From: Alphaproteobacteria bacterium
GTDB lineage: Bacteria > Pseudomonadota > Alphaproteobacteria > JAVJRE01
Length of the DNA: 64,000 bases
Reading direction: 5' to 3'
Assembly (NCBI GenBank): GCA_040218575.1
Contig: JAVJRE010000007.1
Coordinates: forward strand, 1-64,000
Positions 16,316 to 25,151 of this stretch are shown here, piece by piece. The notes below the pieces were generated by a model. The model was not told the origin of the DNA and searched no databases. It saw only the letters and a program-made list of their open reading frames with translations. A program made the translations under genes and the position numbers. The stretch's first letter is position 1. Each line of letters starts with the position of its first letter.

Positions 16316-17626
16316 GTGGTGTCGGCTCCGCCCCTCAGGGTGGCGCTGGCGGGGCTTGGCACGGTCGGCGTCGGCCTGCTGCGCCTGCTGGCGGCCAATG
16401 GTCAGCGCGTTGCCGGCCGCGCCGGGCGCGCCGTTCAGGTCACTCATGTTGCGGCCCGCGACCGCAGTCGTGATCGCGGTGTGCCGCTGGACGCCTGCGT
16501 CTGGTGGGATGATCCCGTGGCCATGGCGCGCGACGCCGAGGCCGATGTGGTGGTCGAGTTGATCGGCGGCAGCGATGGCGCCGCCCTGGCCACGGTCCGC
16601 GCCGCCCTGGCTGCCGGTCGTCCCGTGGTCACCGCCAATAAGGCGCTGCTCGCCCATCATGGCATGGACCTGGCCAGCGCGGCCGAGGCGGCCGGCGTGG
16701 CCCTGGCCTATGAGGGCGCCGTCGCCGGCGGTATCCCGGTGGTCAAGGCGCTCCGGGAATCCCTGGCCGGTAACCGCATCAACCGTGTGGTCGCCATTCT
16801 CAATGGCACCTCCAACTATATTCTGACCCACATGCGCCAGAGCGGCCGTGATTTCGCCGAGGTGCTGGCCGACGCCCAGCGGCTGGGCTATGCGGAGGCC
16901 GATCCCGCCTTTGATGTGGACGGGGTGGACGCCGCCCACAAGCTCGCCCTGCTGGCCAGTCTCGCCTTCGGCAGCCGGGTCGACTTTCCGGCCATCCATG
17001 TGGAGGGCATCCGCCACATCACGCCGCTCGACCACGCCTATGCGGCGGAGCTTGGCTACCGCATCAAGCTGCTGGGCATCGCCCGGCGTGAGCGCGGCGC
17101 CATCGAGCAGCGCGTACATCCCTGCCTGGTGTCGCTGGACGAGCCCATCGCCCATATCGAGGGGGTGCTCAACTCCGTGCTGCTGGACGGCGATCCGGTC
17201 GGCCCGGTGGAGCTGGAAGGCCGCGGCGCCGGGGCCGGGCCCACCGCTTCGGCCGTCGCCGGAGATCTGGTGGATATCGCCCGTGGCAATGCCGGACCTG
17301 CCTTCGGCCTGCCGGTAGCGGATCTGGCGGCCCTGCCCACCCTGGCCATGGCCCAGCGGGAAGGGGCGGTCTATATCCGCCTCATGGTGCGCGACCAGCC
17401 CGGCGTCATCGCCGAGGTGGCGACCATCCTGCGCGATGCCCGGGTATCCCTGGAGGCCCTGGTCCAGCGCGCGCGCGCGCCGGATTCCACCGTGCCGGTG
17501 GTGATGACTACCCACAGCGCGCCGGAAGGGGCGGTGCGTCAGGCGCTGGATCGCATTGCCAGGCTCGACGCGGTGGTCGCGCCGCCGGCCGCCATTCGCA
17601 TCGAAAACCTCTCGCCGGACGCCTGA
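16316..17626 (+). CDS. hom: Homoserine dehydrogenase
   Basis: 436 residues. NAD(P)-binding motif GLGTVGVGLL lies at about 13-22, the catalytic-domain signature GGIPVVKALRESLAGNRI near 140, and the NGTSNYILT segment follows. A C-terminal ACT domain (about 350-420, RLMVRDQPGVIAEVATIL) is expected to give feedback control by threonine. It reduces aspartate semialdehyde to homoserine for threonine and methionine. Start is GTG at 16316 (a second GTG follows directly). It leads the hom-glpX-recJ order conserved in alphaproteobacteria. Confidence 0.97.
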   Translation: MVSAPPLRVALAGLGTVGVGLLRLLAANGQRVAGRAGRAVQVTHVAARDRSRDRGVPLDACVWWDDPVAMARDAEADVVVELIGGSDGAALATVRAALAAGRPVVTANKALLAHHGMDLASAAEAAGVALAYEGAVAGGIPVVKALRESLAGNRINRVVAILNGTSNYILTHMRQSGRDFAEVLADAQRLGYAEADPAFDVDGVDAAHKLALLASLAFGSRVDFPAIHVEGIRHITPLDHAYAAELGYRIKLLGIARRERGAIEQRVHPCLVSLDEPIAHIEGVLNSVLLDGDPVGPVELEGRGAGAGPTASAVAGDLVDIARGNAGPAFGLPVADLAALPTLAMAQREGAVYIRLMVRDQPGVIAEVATILRDARVSLEALVQRARAPDSTVPVVMTTHSAPEGAVRQALDRIARLDAVVAPPAAIRIENLSPDA

Positions 17627-17689
17627 CGCCCTCCCGCTCGGCCCGCCGTCCGGCTAGGATGGCGCGACAACCGCTCGAGAGGACATTCC

Positions 17690-18700
17690 ATGGCCAGACC
17701 CGCCGCCCCGGCGTTGATGCAGCCGGCCCGCATGGACCGCAACCTGGCCCTGGAGGTGGTGCGGGTGACGGAGGCGGCGGCGCTGGCCGCCTCGCGCATG
17801 GTCGGCCGCGGCGACGAGAAGCTGGCCGACCAGGCGGCCGTGGACGCCATGCGCGCGGCCCTCAACTCGCTGGCCATCTCCGGCACCGTGGTCATCGGCG
17901 AGGGGGAGCGCGACGAAGCGCCCATGCTCTATATCGGCGAGACAGTGGGCGCCGGCGGGCCGGAGATCGACATTGCCCTCGATCCGCTGGAGGGTACCAC
18001 CATCACCGCCAAGGGCGGTCCCAATGCTCTTGCGGTGGTGGCCATGGCGGAGAAGGGCGGCTTCCTCAACGCCCCCGACACCTACATGCAGAAGATTGCC
18101 GTCGGCGGCGGCCTGCCTGACGGCATTATCGATATCGACGCCGCGCCCGGCGATGTCCTGAAAGAGATTGCCGCGGCGAAAAAGGCCAAGGTGGGGGATC
18201 TGCTGGTGTGCATCATGGACCGGCCGCGCCACGCCGATCTCATTGAGAGCGTGCGCAAGTCCGGCGCGCGCATCACCCTGATCACCGATGGTGATGTGTC
18301 GGGGGTCATTTCCACGGCGCAGCCCGAAACCGGTGTTGATATCTACATGGGCATCGGCGGCGCGCCGGAAGGCGTGCTGGCGGCGGCGGCGCTGCGTTGC
18401 ATCGGTGGTCAGATGCAGGGCCGTCTGGTCTTCCGCAACGATGACGAGAAAGCGCGCGCCGCGCGTATCGGCATTACGGACCTGGCGCGGGTCTATGGCC
18501 TGCACGAACTGGCCGGCGGAGAGGTCATGTTCGCCGCCACCGGCGTCACCAGCGGCAGTATGCTGCGCGGTGTGCGGCGCTTTGCCGGCGGCGCCAATAC
18601 CCACTCCATCGTTATGCGCTCGAAGTCGGGGACGGTGCGCACCATCGAGGCCCGCCACGATTTCACCCGCAAGACCGGCTTCGATCCGGCCGACCGCTAG
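17690..18700 (+). CDS. glpX: Fructose-1,6-bisphosphatase, class II
   Basis: 336 residues. The class II signatures are IGEGERDEAPML (metal binding), DPLEGTT and GGAPEGVLAAAALRC. Removes the 1-phosphate from fructose 1,6-bisphosphate in gluconeogenesis; some alphaproteobacterial members also act on sedoheptulose bisphosphate. GAGAGGA precedes the ATG at 17690. It follows hom by 63 bases and precedes recJ by 8. Confidence 0.97.
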   Translation: MARPAAPALMQPARMDRNLALEVVRVTEAAALAASRMVGRGDEKLADQAAVDAMRAALNSLAISGTVVIGEGERDEAPMLYIGETVGAGGPEIDIALDPLEGTTITAKGGPNALAVVAMAEKGGFLNAPDTYMQKIAVGGGLPDGIIDIDAAPGDVLKEIAAAKKAKVGDLLVCIMDRPRHADLIESVRKSGARITLITDGDVSGVISTAQPETGVDIYMGIGGAPEGVLAAAALRCIGGQMQGRLVFRNDDEKARAARIGITDLARVYGLHELAGGEVMFAATGVTSGSMLRGVRRFAGGANTHSIVMRSKSGTVRTIEARHDFTRKTGFDPADR

Positions 18701-18708
18701 GCCGGCCC

Positions 18709-20607
18709 GTGCCGCCGGACACTCCCGCCCCAACCACTCCTGGCTCAATCGTCCCCGCCCCAGCCAGCCGCCCGCCGGTTGCCCGTACTCTGGCCGAACC
18801 GTTGTTCGACGGCCTGTCGGTCAGCGGCCGGCGCTGGCTGCTGCGGGCCGCCGATGACCGTCTGGCGCTGACCCTGGCGCAGCGCCATGACCTGCCGGAG
18901 CCCGCCGCCCGGGTTCTCGCCGGCCGCGGTATCGGCCTGGCCGAGGCGGCTGATTTTCTGGCGCCCACGCTCCGTCGGCTGCTGCCGGATCCTTCCACCC
19001 TGGCGGATATGGACGCCGCCGCCGGCCGCCTGGCCGACGCGGTTCAGGCCGGCCAGGCCATCGCCCTGTTCGGCGACTATGACGTTGACGGCGCCACCTC
19101 CACCGCCCTGCTGCGGCGTTTTTTCGCCGCTGTCGGCGCGCCGGCGACGGTGATGATTCCCGACCGTCTGACCGAGGGCTATGGGCCGACCAGCGCGGCC
19201 ATGAACCGCCTGGCCGCTGACGGCGCGCGTCTGGTGATCACCCTCGATTGCGGCATTACCGCCTACGGGGCGCTGGAAACCGCGCGCGATGCCGGCCTCG
19301 ACGTGGTGGTGGTGGACCATCACGCGGCCGAGCCGAAGCTGCCGCCGGCCGCCGCCGTGGTAAACCCCAATCGCCTGGATGACACTTCCGGCCAGGGACG
19401 GCTGGCCGCTGTTGGGGTCGCCTTTCTGGTGGCCGTCGCCACCGCCCGCGAGCTGCGCCGGCGCGGCCACTTCATCGCCACCGGCCGGCCGGAGCCGGAC
19501 CTCATGCAGTGGCTGGATCTGGTGGCGCTCGGCACCGTCTGCGACATGGTTCCGCTGACCGGGCTCAACCGCGCGCTGGTGGCTCAGGGGCTGAAGGTCA
19601 TGCGCCGCCGGGCCAATGCCGGGCTTGCGGCTCTGGCCGACGTGGCCGGCCTCGATGCGACGCCGGACTCAGGGCATCTGGGCTTCCTGCTGGGCCCCCG
19701 CGTCAATGCCGGCGGCCGGGTCGGCCAGTCGGCCACCGGCTCCGACCTGCTGGCCAGTGACGATCCGGTGCAGGCGGCCGCCCTGGCGCGTCGTCTCGAT
19801 GACTGGAACCGCGAGCGCCAGACTCTGGAGGCGGCGACGGTGGAGGACGCCCTGGCTCTGGTGGAGCGGGAGGTGGCCGCCCACGGTGGCCACGCCGCCT
19901 GCCTCTTTATCGCGCGCGCCGGCTGGCACGCCGGCGTTATCGGCCTGGTGGCCAGCCGCCTGGTGGAACGCTACGCCCGGCCGGCGGTGGTCATCGCCCT
20001 CGATGACAGCGGCCAGGGCAAGGGCTCGGCCCGCTCCATCGCCGGCGTGGACATAGGGGCGGCCATCATCGCGGCGCGCCAGAAGGGTTTGTTGCTCAAC
20101 GGTGGCGGTCACCCCATGGCCGCCGGCCTGACGGTTGCCGCCGACAAGCTGGAGGCCCTGCGCGACTTCCTGGCGGAGCGTATCGCCCGCGTGGTGACCG
20201 ACCGCGATCTGACGCCGGAGCTCACCCTGGACGGCGCACTCCGGGTGCCGGCCGCCGACCGTGCGCTGTGGCAGTCCTTGTCCGGCCTCGGCCCCTTCGG
20301 CATCGGCAACGGGACGCCACGCTTTGCGGTGCTGCGCGCCCGCTTCGTCACCGCGGAGCCGGTGGGCCGTGACGGCGCTCATATCCGCGCCATCCTCTCG
20401 GACGAAACCGGCCGCGGCCGGCTCAAGGCCATCGCCTTCCGCGCCGGCGGTCAGCCGCTGGGCCAGGCCATGCTGGCCGCCGCCCGCGATGGTCTGGGCG
20501 TGGCCCTGGCCGGAACGCTCAGGGCCGATGACTGGCAGGGTCGCGAAGGGGTGCAGCTCATCGTCGAAGACGTCATGACCGGCGCGCCTCAGACCGCTGC
20601 GTCCTAG
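18709..20607 (+). CDS. recJ: Single-stranded-DNA-specific exonuclease RecJ
   Basis: 632 residues. DHH-family motifs: FGDYDVDG (122-128) and VVDHHAAEP (DHH 203-205), the DHHA1 motif with NGGGHPMAAG, and a C-terminal OB-like domain. It degrades 5' single-stranded DNA in recombination and mismatch repair. Start is GTG at 18709; the first 25 residues are Pro-rich and not conserved, so a later start is possible. Its TAG stop overlaps the TAG of the convergent amidohydrolase gene. Confidence 0.96.
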   Translation: MPPDTPAPTTPGSIVPAPASRPPVARTLAEPLFDGLSVSGRRWLLRAADDRLALTLAQRHDLPEPAARVLAGRGIGLAEAADFLAPTLRRLLPDPSTLADMDAAAGRLADAVQAGQAIALFGDYDVDGATSTALLRRFFAAVGAPATVMIPDRLTEGYGPTSAAMNRLAADGARLVITLDCGITAYGALETARDAGLDVVVVDHHAAEPKLPPAAAVVNPNRLDDTSGQGRLAAVGVAFLVAVATARELRRRGHFIATGRPEPDLMQWLDLVALGTVCDMVPLTGLNRALVAQGLKVMRRRANAGLAALADVAGLDATPDSGHLGFLLGPRVNAGGRVGQSATGSDLLASDDPVQAAALARRLDDWNRERQTLEAATVEDALALVEREVAAHGGHAACLFIARAGWHAGVIGLVASRLVERYARPAVVIALDDSGQGKGSARSIAGVDIGAAIIAARQKGLLLNGGGHPMAAGLTVAADKLEALRDFLAERIARVVTDRDLTPELTLDGALRVPAADRALWQSLSGLGPFGIGNGTPRFAVLRARFVTAEPVGRDGAHIRAILSDETGRGRLKAIAFRAGGQPLGQAMLAAARDGLGVALAGTLRADDWQGREGVQLIVEDVMTGAPQTAAS

Positions 20608-21458
20608 ACCGGTGGCTCGTGCCACCAGTGGTGCAGCGGATTGGAGTCGATGATCTTCTGAATGGTCTCCTCAGACACTCGCGGCAGGGCGGTGCCGGCA
20701 ACCAGCCGGTTGACGTTACGCAGGCCGTCGAGACTTTCCCCGACCCGTGAAAAGGGAAAGTCTGTACCGAAGAACAGCTTGTCCTGAACCGAATACTCCT
20801 CACAGGCGATCAGGATGTTCCAGAACTGCCAGGGCCGGTAGAACAGCGCCGATAGGTCTCAATAGACGTTGCGCCGCTTGCGCGCCACGGCGATGCACTC
20901 GCCCCACCAGGGATGGCCCATATGGGCCATGACAATCTTCAGGTCCGGAAAACGTGCCGCCACCGGGTCCACATGGATCGGCCGGCCCAGGTCCGCGTCC
21001 GCATTCTCCGCAAAGGTGGTGCCCATGTGCATGGTCAGGGGCAGGTCGTTGGCCTGGCAATATTCGAAGACCGGCGTCATGCGCGGGTCGTCCAGTGGCA
21101 CACGGTTGTAGATAGGTCCGTATTTGACGCCCTTGAGGCCCAGCTCCTCGATACTGTGGCGCAGATCCTCCATACAGTCGTCACGCCGCGGATCGGCATA
21201 GGCGAAGCCGATGAACAGGTCGGGGAACATGGCCACCGCCTCGGCCACGGTTTCATCATCGCCTTCGACCCCGGCGGAATCCCCATAACGCGGTGAGAAG
21301 ATAATCGCCTTGTCCACGCCGGTCATTTCGGCGGCCACCGCCTGCGCATCGCATTTCAGACCGTATTCGCCGTCGGCCCGCACCCGCGCCATCTGCTCGC
21401 CGTAAAGCGGGGCAAAGTGCTCCGGCTTCCAGATATTGACGTGGCAGTCGATGGTCAT
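20604..21458 (-). pseudogene. Amidohydrolase-family gene interrupted by an in-frame TGA
   Basis: The frame of 285 codons starts MTIDCHVNIWKPEHF and matches amidohydrolase-2 (PF04909) proteins: MTIDCHVN start, GVKYGPIYN, TMHMGTTF, MAHMGHPWW and the late FFGTDFPFSRVGESL. A TGA at 20859-20861 follows NVY, giving NVY-stop-DLSALFYRPWQFWN; the frame is intact on both sides, so this is a single point change. It may be a recent nonsense mutation, a sequencing error, or (unlikely) readthrough or selenocysteine. Without the last 85 residues, which hold the final metal-binding Asp (GTD), the enzyme should be inactive. Convergent with recJ; the stop codons overlap. Confidence 0.85.
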
Positions 21459-21550
21459 GGGCGGTGCCTGCGAATGGGTGGGCGAGGGCCGGGCTTGGGC
21501 CGTCAGAAGCCTTGATTCCGCGCCGGCTTTCACGCACTGTGCCGGCCGCC

Positions 21551-21626
21551 GACCCCTTCGTCTAGCGGTCCAGGACGTCGCCCTTTCACGGCGAAAACAC
21601 GGGTTCGAGTCCCGTAGGGGTCACCA
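21551..21626 (+). tRNA. tRNA-Glu (anticodon TTC)
   Basis: Seven-base acceptor stem GACCCCT/AGGGGTC, D-arm with GTCTAGCGGTCCAGGAC, anticodon stem CGCC/GGCG around CTTTCAC (anticodon TTC), T-arm ACGGGTTCGAGTCCCGT, discriminator A and an encoded CCA at 21624-21626. It lies alone between two minus-strand genes; no integrase or att duplication is seen nearby. Confidence 0.97.
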
Positions 21627-21635
21627 GGCCGGCGT

Positions 21636-22220
21636 TCAGGCGCCCCGCCGGCCAAGCGCTTCCATGGTCGTCAGCCAGCGCTGTCGTCGCTCCGGTTTGC
21701 TCTCGACCATGCCGAACAGGCTGGCGCGAACCGGCTTGATGCCGACGAAGCCCAGAAGGTTGCGTTTCAGCGCCTTCAGGCTGTGCGCACCGTAGAACCA
21801 GCGATAGGCCAGGGCCGGCATACCCATGGTGATGACCACGCGGGCGGAGCGGCCGGTCAGTTTCTTCTGCCACTTTCTGCCGTCCTGCACGGCAGTGGTG
21901 GCAAAGCCCGGGCGCAGCGCCTGCTCGAAGAACGCTTTGAGCCGCGCCGGAAGCCCGCCCTGCCATAACGGGAAGATGATGATCAGGTGTTCGGCCCAGG
22001 CGATGTCTCGCTGTGCTGCCGTGATCCCGGCATTGGCTTCGCCGCCGTCATAGTCTGCCTTGTTGAGCACAAAGGGCAGATCGAGCCGGGCAATCGCCAC
22101 TTGCCGGACCTCATGACCCGCCGCGGCGGCGCCGCGTTCATAGGCCATGGCGAGTGCATGGCAAAGATGCACCGGCTCGGGATCGGGATGGCCCTGCAGG
22201 ATCAGGATATGTTTTGCCAT
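21636..22220 (-). CDS. NAD(P)H dehydrogenase (quinone)-like flavoprotein, flavodoxin_2 fold
   Basis: 194 residues. The flavodoxin-like start ILILQGHPDPEPVHLCHAL, the IIIFPLWQGGLPARLKAFFEQ segment and the VVITMGMPALAYRWFYG block match the NQO/KefF-type family (PF02525), which uses FMN or FAD for two-electron reduction of quinones. The usual substrate-side motifs are only partly kept, so the electron acceptor is unknown. It is a single gene with its end close to tRNA-Glu on the opposite strand. Confidence 0.85.
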   Translation of the reverse strand: MAKHILILQGHPDPEPVHLCHALAMAYERGAAAAGHEVRQVAIARLDLPFVLNKADYDGGEANAGITAAQRDIAWAEHLIIIFPLWQGGLPARLKAFFEQALRPGFATTAVQDGRKWQKKLTGRSARVVITMGMPALAYRWFYGAHSLKALKRNLLGFVGIKPVRASLFGMVESKPERRQRWLTTMEALGRRGA

Positions 22221-22295
22221 AGGGGCCTCCGACGGCGTTCATCGCCGCCGCAGATTGGTGGTTGCCCCCGACCGGTCCATAATCCGGGTCTTGCC

Positions 22296-22871
22296 TCAGG
22301 TGCAGGTGCACTTGAAGCGGGTGGAGCGGTGGCGCCGCATGACCTGGGTTCTGGGGCTCGCCGCGACGCGGGTCCAGCGGCCCCGGTGGCACTGCCAGTT
22401 ATAGACGTCGGCCCACACCCGCATGCTGGTATTGATGATGACCCAGCAGCCGGCCCGCCGGATATAGCACTGGCGCTCATGGACCCGCGTGACGATCCGC
22501 TCGACGATGATCTCCTCCGCCTCGGCGTCGCAGTCGCCGCCCTCGCGGCCCGGCGCCGGCGATTCGAAGTCCGGCCACAGATCGTCCCAGTCGGTCTCAT
22601 AGACCGAAGCGTCGGTGCCGCAGCTGATCTTCAGTTTGTTGGTGCGCGGGTCATACTCGATCATCCGCCCGTTCTGGTCGATCTCCGGGTTGGCCGGGTC
22701 CCAGTTCGACGGGTCTTTCGGCTGGCCGGCATCGGGATTGGCCTCGCTGCCGCCGCCCTGGGTCGGCCGGGTCTCGCCTTCGACCTCTATTCTGTCCCAA
22801 CCGCCCGGCAGGCCCGCCGGCGGCTTTGGCCACGCGCCGTCGCCATTATATTGTCCACTGTTGGCTGGCAT
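22296..22871 (-). CDS. Unrecognised protein with a Cys-containing basic C-terminal half
   Basis: 191 residues from the ATG at 22871 (a TTG four codons upstream is possible). The first 70 residues are Pro/Gly/Asp/Asn-rich and probably disordered; 70-110 is acidic (DWDDLWPDFE). The rest contains seven Cys, a block of Arg/Trp (ERQCYIRRAGCWVII, YNWQCHRGRW) and ends KCTCT. No signal peptide, helix or known family was recognised. Its neighbours (flavoprotein, nadC) give no clear hint. Coding is supported by the frame length and by the absence of a better frame. Confidence 0.55.
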   Translation of the reverse strand: MPANSGQYNGDGAWPKPPAGLPGGWDRIEVEGETRPTQGGGSEANPDAGQPKDPSNWDPANPEIDQNGRMIEYDPRTNKLKISCGTDASVYETDWDDLWPDFESPAPGREGGDCDAEAEEIIVERIVTRVHERQCYIRRAGCWVIINTSMRVWADVYNWQCHRGRWTRVAASPRTQVMRRHRSTRFKCTCT

Positions 22872-22971
22872 CCTGTCCCCCAATGGTTGGTGGTGCGGAC
22901 CGGCCGTATCTGTGCGGCCGGGCCGTCAGAAGCTCTCAGTATACCGACAGGGGCCGCCACCGGCGCAAGTA

Positions 22972-23853
22972 TCAGGCGATGGAAATATCGAGCCCGATAT
23001 CCAGGCTCTTGGCTGAATGAGTCAGCCAGCCGAGCGAAATCAGATCAACGCCGGTCGCCGCTACTTCGGCCACCCGATCCGGGGTGATGCCACCGGAGGC
23101 CTCAAGCACGGCGCGGCCGGCGGTCTTCTCTACCGCCCGACGCAGTTGGTCCGGGCTCATGTTATCCAGCAGGATCGCCGGCACCTTGAGGGCCAGCGCC
23201 TCGTCCAGTTGCGCCAGGGTATCCACTTCCACTTCCAGCATGGCCATATGGCCTGCCGCCTGCCGCGCCGCTGCTACCGCCGCTGTGATGCCGCCGGCAA
23301 CGGCGATGTGGTTGTCCTTGATCAGCAGCGCATCACCCAGACCGAAGCGATGATTGCCCGCACCGCCCATGCGCACTGCATATTTCTCCAGCGCGCGCAG
23401 GCCCGGTGTGGTCTTGCGCGTGCAGACCACCCGCGCGGCGGTGCCCGCACAGGCAGCCTGGGCGTCCCGCGCCGCGCTGGCGATGCCGCAGAGACGACTC
23501 AGCAGGTTCAGCGCCGTTCGCTCGCCGGTGAGGATGGCTCGCGCCCGGCCGGCCAGGGTGGCGATTGTTTCGCCGGCCTCAACGTCGCTGCCGTCGGTCG
23601 CATGGACTGTCGCGGCCAGGTCCGGGTCCAGCAAGCGAAAGGCGTAAAGCGCCGCCTCCAGCCCGGCCACCCGGCCCGGCGCGCGGGCGCGCAGCACGGC
23701 GTGTGCGGTCGCCGCGGCGGGGATGATCGAATCGGTGGTGCGGTCGCCGGCTTCGCCCAGGTCTTCGGACAGAGCCCGGCGAATCACCGTCTCATAATGC
23801 AGGGGATAGAGCTGCGGCCGGTTCTCCGGCGCGGCCGGTGTATCCCTACCCAT
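22972..23853 (-). CDS. nadC: Nicotinate-nucleotide diphosphorylase (quinolinate phosphoribosyltransferase)
   Basis: 293 residues. The family core is clear: RALSEDLGEAGDRTT, ERTALNLLSRLCGIA, CTRKTTPGLRALEKYAVRMGG, HRFGLGDALLIKDNH, EVEVDTL and LEASGGI. It converts quinolinate and PRPP to nicotinate mononucleotide with CO2 release. It is downstream of nadA by 47 bases and shares its promoter. No nadB lies here, so iminoaspartate must come from an enzyme encoded elsewhere. Confidence 0.97.
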   Translation of the reverse strand: MGRDTPAAPENRPQLYPLHYETVIRRALSEDLGEAGDRTTDSIIPAAATAHAVLRARAPGRVAGLEAALYAFRLLDPDLAATVHATDGSDVEAGETIATLAGRARAILTGERTALNLLSRLCGIASAARDAQAACAGTAARVVCTRKTTPGLRALEKYAVRMGGAGNHRFGLGDALLIKDNHIAVAGGITAAVAAARQAAGHMAMLEVEVDTLAQLDEALALKVPAILLDNMSPDQLRRAVEKTAGRAVLEASGGITPDRVAEVAATGVDLISLGWLTHSAKSLDIGLDISIA

Positions 23854-23900
23854 GACGGTGCAGCATCGGATGACGGGGTCGCCGCGGCGCCGGGCAGGGG

Positions 23901-24935
23901 TCAGCCGACCCTCACCTGCATCATGCGGTCCACCGCCTGGCGCGCGCGCACCGCCACGTCATCGTCGATCTCCACGACCGGCGCCATGTTATCCAGGGCG
24001 GCCAGGATTTTCGGCAGGGTAATCCGTTTCATGTGCGGGCACAGGTTGCACGGGCGGATAAACTCCACTTGTGGATTCTCCGCTGCCAGATTGTCGCTCA
24101 TGGAGCATTCGGTGACCATCAGCACTTTACCCGGCTGCTCATCCACCACCCACTTGCCCATCTTGGCGGTGGAGCCGACGAAGTCCGCCGCCTCCAGCAC
24201 CTCCGGCGGGCACTCCGGGTGGGCGATCACCTTGAGGCCGGGGAACCGCGCGCGGAAATCTTCTATCTCGGCCGCGGTGAATCGCTCATGCACCTCGCAA
24301 TGACCCTTCCAGGCGATGATCTCCACATCCGTCTGGGTTGCCACCCACTTCGCCAGATATTCGTCCGGCAGCATGATGACCCGCTTGACGCCCAGGCTCT
24401 CCACCACCTCGACCGCATTGCCCGAGGTGCAACAGATGTCTGATTCCGCTTTTATCGCCGCCGAGGTGTTCACATAGGTGACCACCGGCGCGCCCGGATA
24501 GCGCTGGCGCAGCAGGCGAACGTCCGCCGGCGTGATCGACTCGGCCAGGCTGCAGCCTGCCTTCATGTCCGGCATCAGCACGATCTTGTCCGGCGAGAGG
24601 AGCTTTGCGGTCTCGGCCATGAAGTGAACACCGGCCATGACGATGACCTTGGCGTCGGTTTCTTCGGCCATGCGGGCCAGAGCGAGAGAATCCCCCACCA
24701 GGTCGGCGACGCAGTGGAAGATTTCCGGCGTCATGTAATTGTGCGCCAGGATGACCGCGTTCTTCTGGGCCTTCAGCCGGTTGATCGCATCCACATAGGG
24801 CGCGTGCACCGGCCACTCCATTTCAGGGATGACCGAGGCCACCTTGCCATAGAGCGCCGCCGTGCGGGCGCGCACCTGCGGCGTCCATTCCGGTGTCTGC
24901 AAATCTCCGGTATCCGGGCTGCCGTCGGGGGTCAT
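23901..24935 (-). CDS. nadA: Quinolinate synthase A
   Basis: 344 residues. It has the repeated NadA layout with [22 protein letters not shown] and the [4Fe-4S] ligand sites in [18 protein letters not shown] and [14 protein letters not shown]. It condenses iminoaspartate with dihydroxyacetone phosphate to quinolinate. The ATG at 24935 has GGAG 8 bases upstream. A -10 box and a perfect palindrome stand just upstream. Confidence 0.97.
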   Translation of the reverse strand: MTPDGSPDTGDLQTPEWTPQVRARTAALYGKVASVIPEMEWPVHAPYVDAINRLKAQKNAVILAHNYMTPEIFHCVADLVGDSLALARMAEETDAKVIVMAGVHFMAETAKLLSPDKIVLMPDMKAGCSLAESITPADVRLLRQRYPGAPVVTYVNTSAAIKAESDICCTSGNAVEVVESLGVKRVIMLPDEYLAKWVATQTDVEIIAWKGHCEVHERFTAAEIEDFRARFPGLKVIAHPECPPEVLEAADFVGSTAKMGKWVVDEQPGKVLMVTECSMSDNLAAENPQVEFIRPCNLCPHMKRITLPKILAALDNMAPVVEIDDDVAVRARQAVDRMMQVRVG

Positions 24936-24971
24936 GGCTCAACTCCGTCTGTGCGTGTCGTCGGTGACGAC

Positions 24972-24977
24972 ATTATA
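24972..24977 (-). promoter_or_regulatory. -10 box of the nadA-nadC promoter
   Basis: On the minus strand this reads TATAAT, a perfect -10 hexamer, 37 bases upstream of the nadA ATG. No good -35 is seen. The operator palindrome overlaps its upstream edge. Confidence 0.65.
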
Positions 24978-24996
24978 ATGCTCAACTTGAGCATTA
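24976..24996. promoter_or_regulatory. Perfect palindromic operator in the nadA promoter
   Basis: TAATGCTCAA and TTGAGCATTA flank a single C, a perfect 10-bp inverted repeat placed over the promoter, typical of a dimeric repressor site. A NadQ-type regulator is encoded 5 kb away (29268-30344), which makes it the natural candidate to bind here. The operator is seen in the sequence; the assignment to NadQ is inference. Confidence 0.75.
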
Positions 24997-25008
24997 GATA
25001 TGGGATAG

Positions 25009-25022
25009 GCTCTCATTGAGCA
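25009..25022. promoter_or_regulatory. Second, weaker operator copy upstream of nadA
   Basis: GCTC and GAGC flank TCATT, and TTGAGCA repeats the right arm of the main palindrome. Its centre is 29 bp (about three helical turns) from that of the first site, so two dimers could bind on one face. Confidence 0.45.
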
Positions 25023-25151
25023 CAAGGCCTGTCAAGCACATGCCGTTCACGAATCCCCAACGAGTGGTTAAGCCGCAGGGGCAGCCGCCCTGTCTTGCGG
25101 TGCGGCCGGCGATTCGACAGGTTTCCCCCAGGACCAGCCAGGAGCCTCGTC

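Noticed and set aside
20859-20861. Selenocysteine at the amidohydrolase TGA
   Set aside because: No SECIS-like hairpin was evident just after the codon, and this family is not known to carry Sec; kept only as a low-probability alternative.
21551-21626. tRNA-Glu as an integration site for a mobile element
   Set aside because: No integrase, no repeat of the tRNA 3' end and no foreign-looking block on either side.
25030-25035. TTGACA on the minus strand as the -35 of nadA
   Set aside because: It is over 50 bases from the TATAAT box, far beyond normal spacing.
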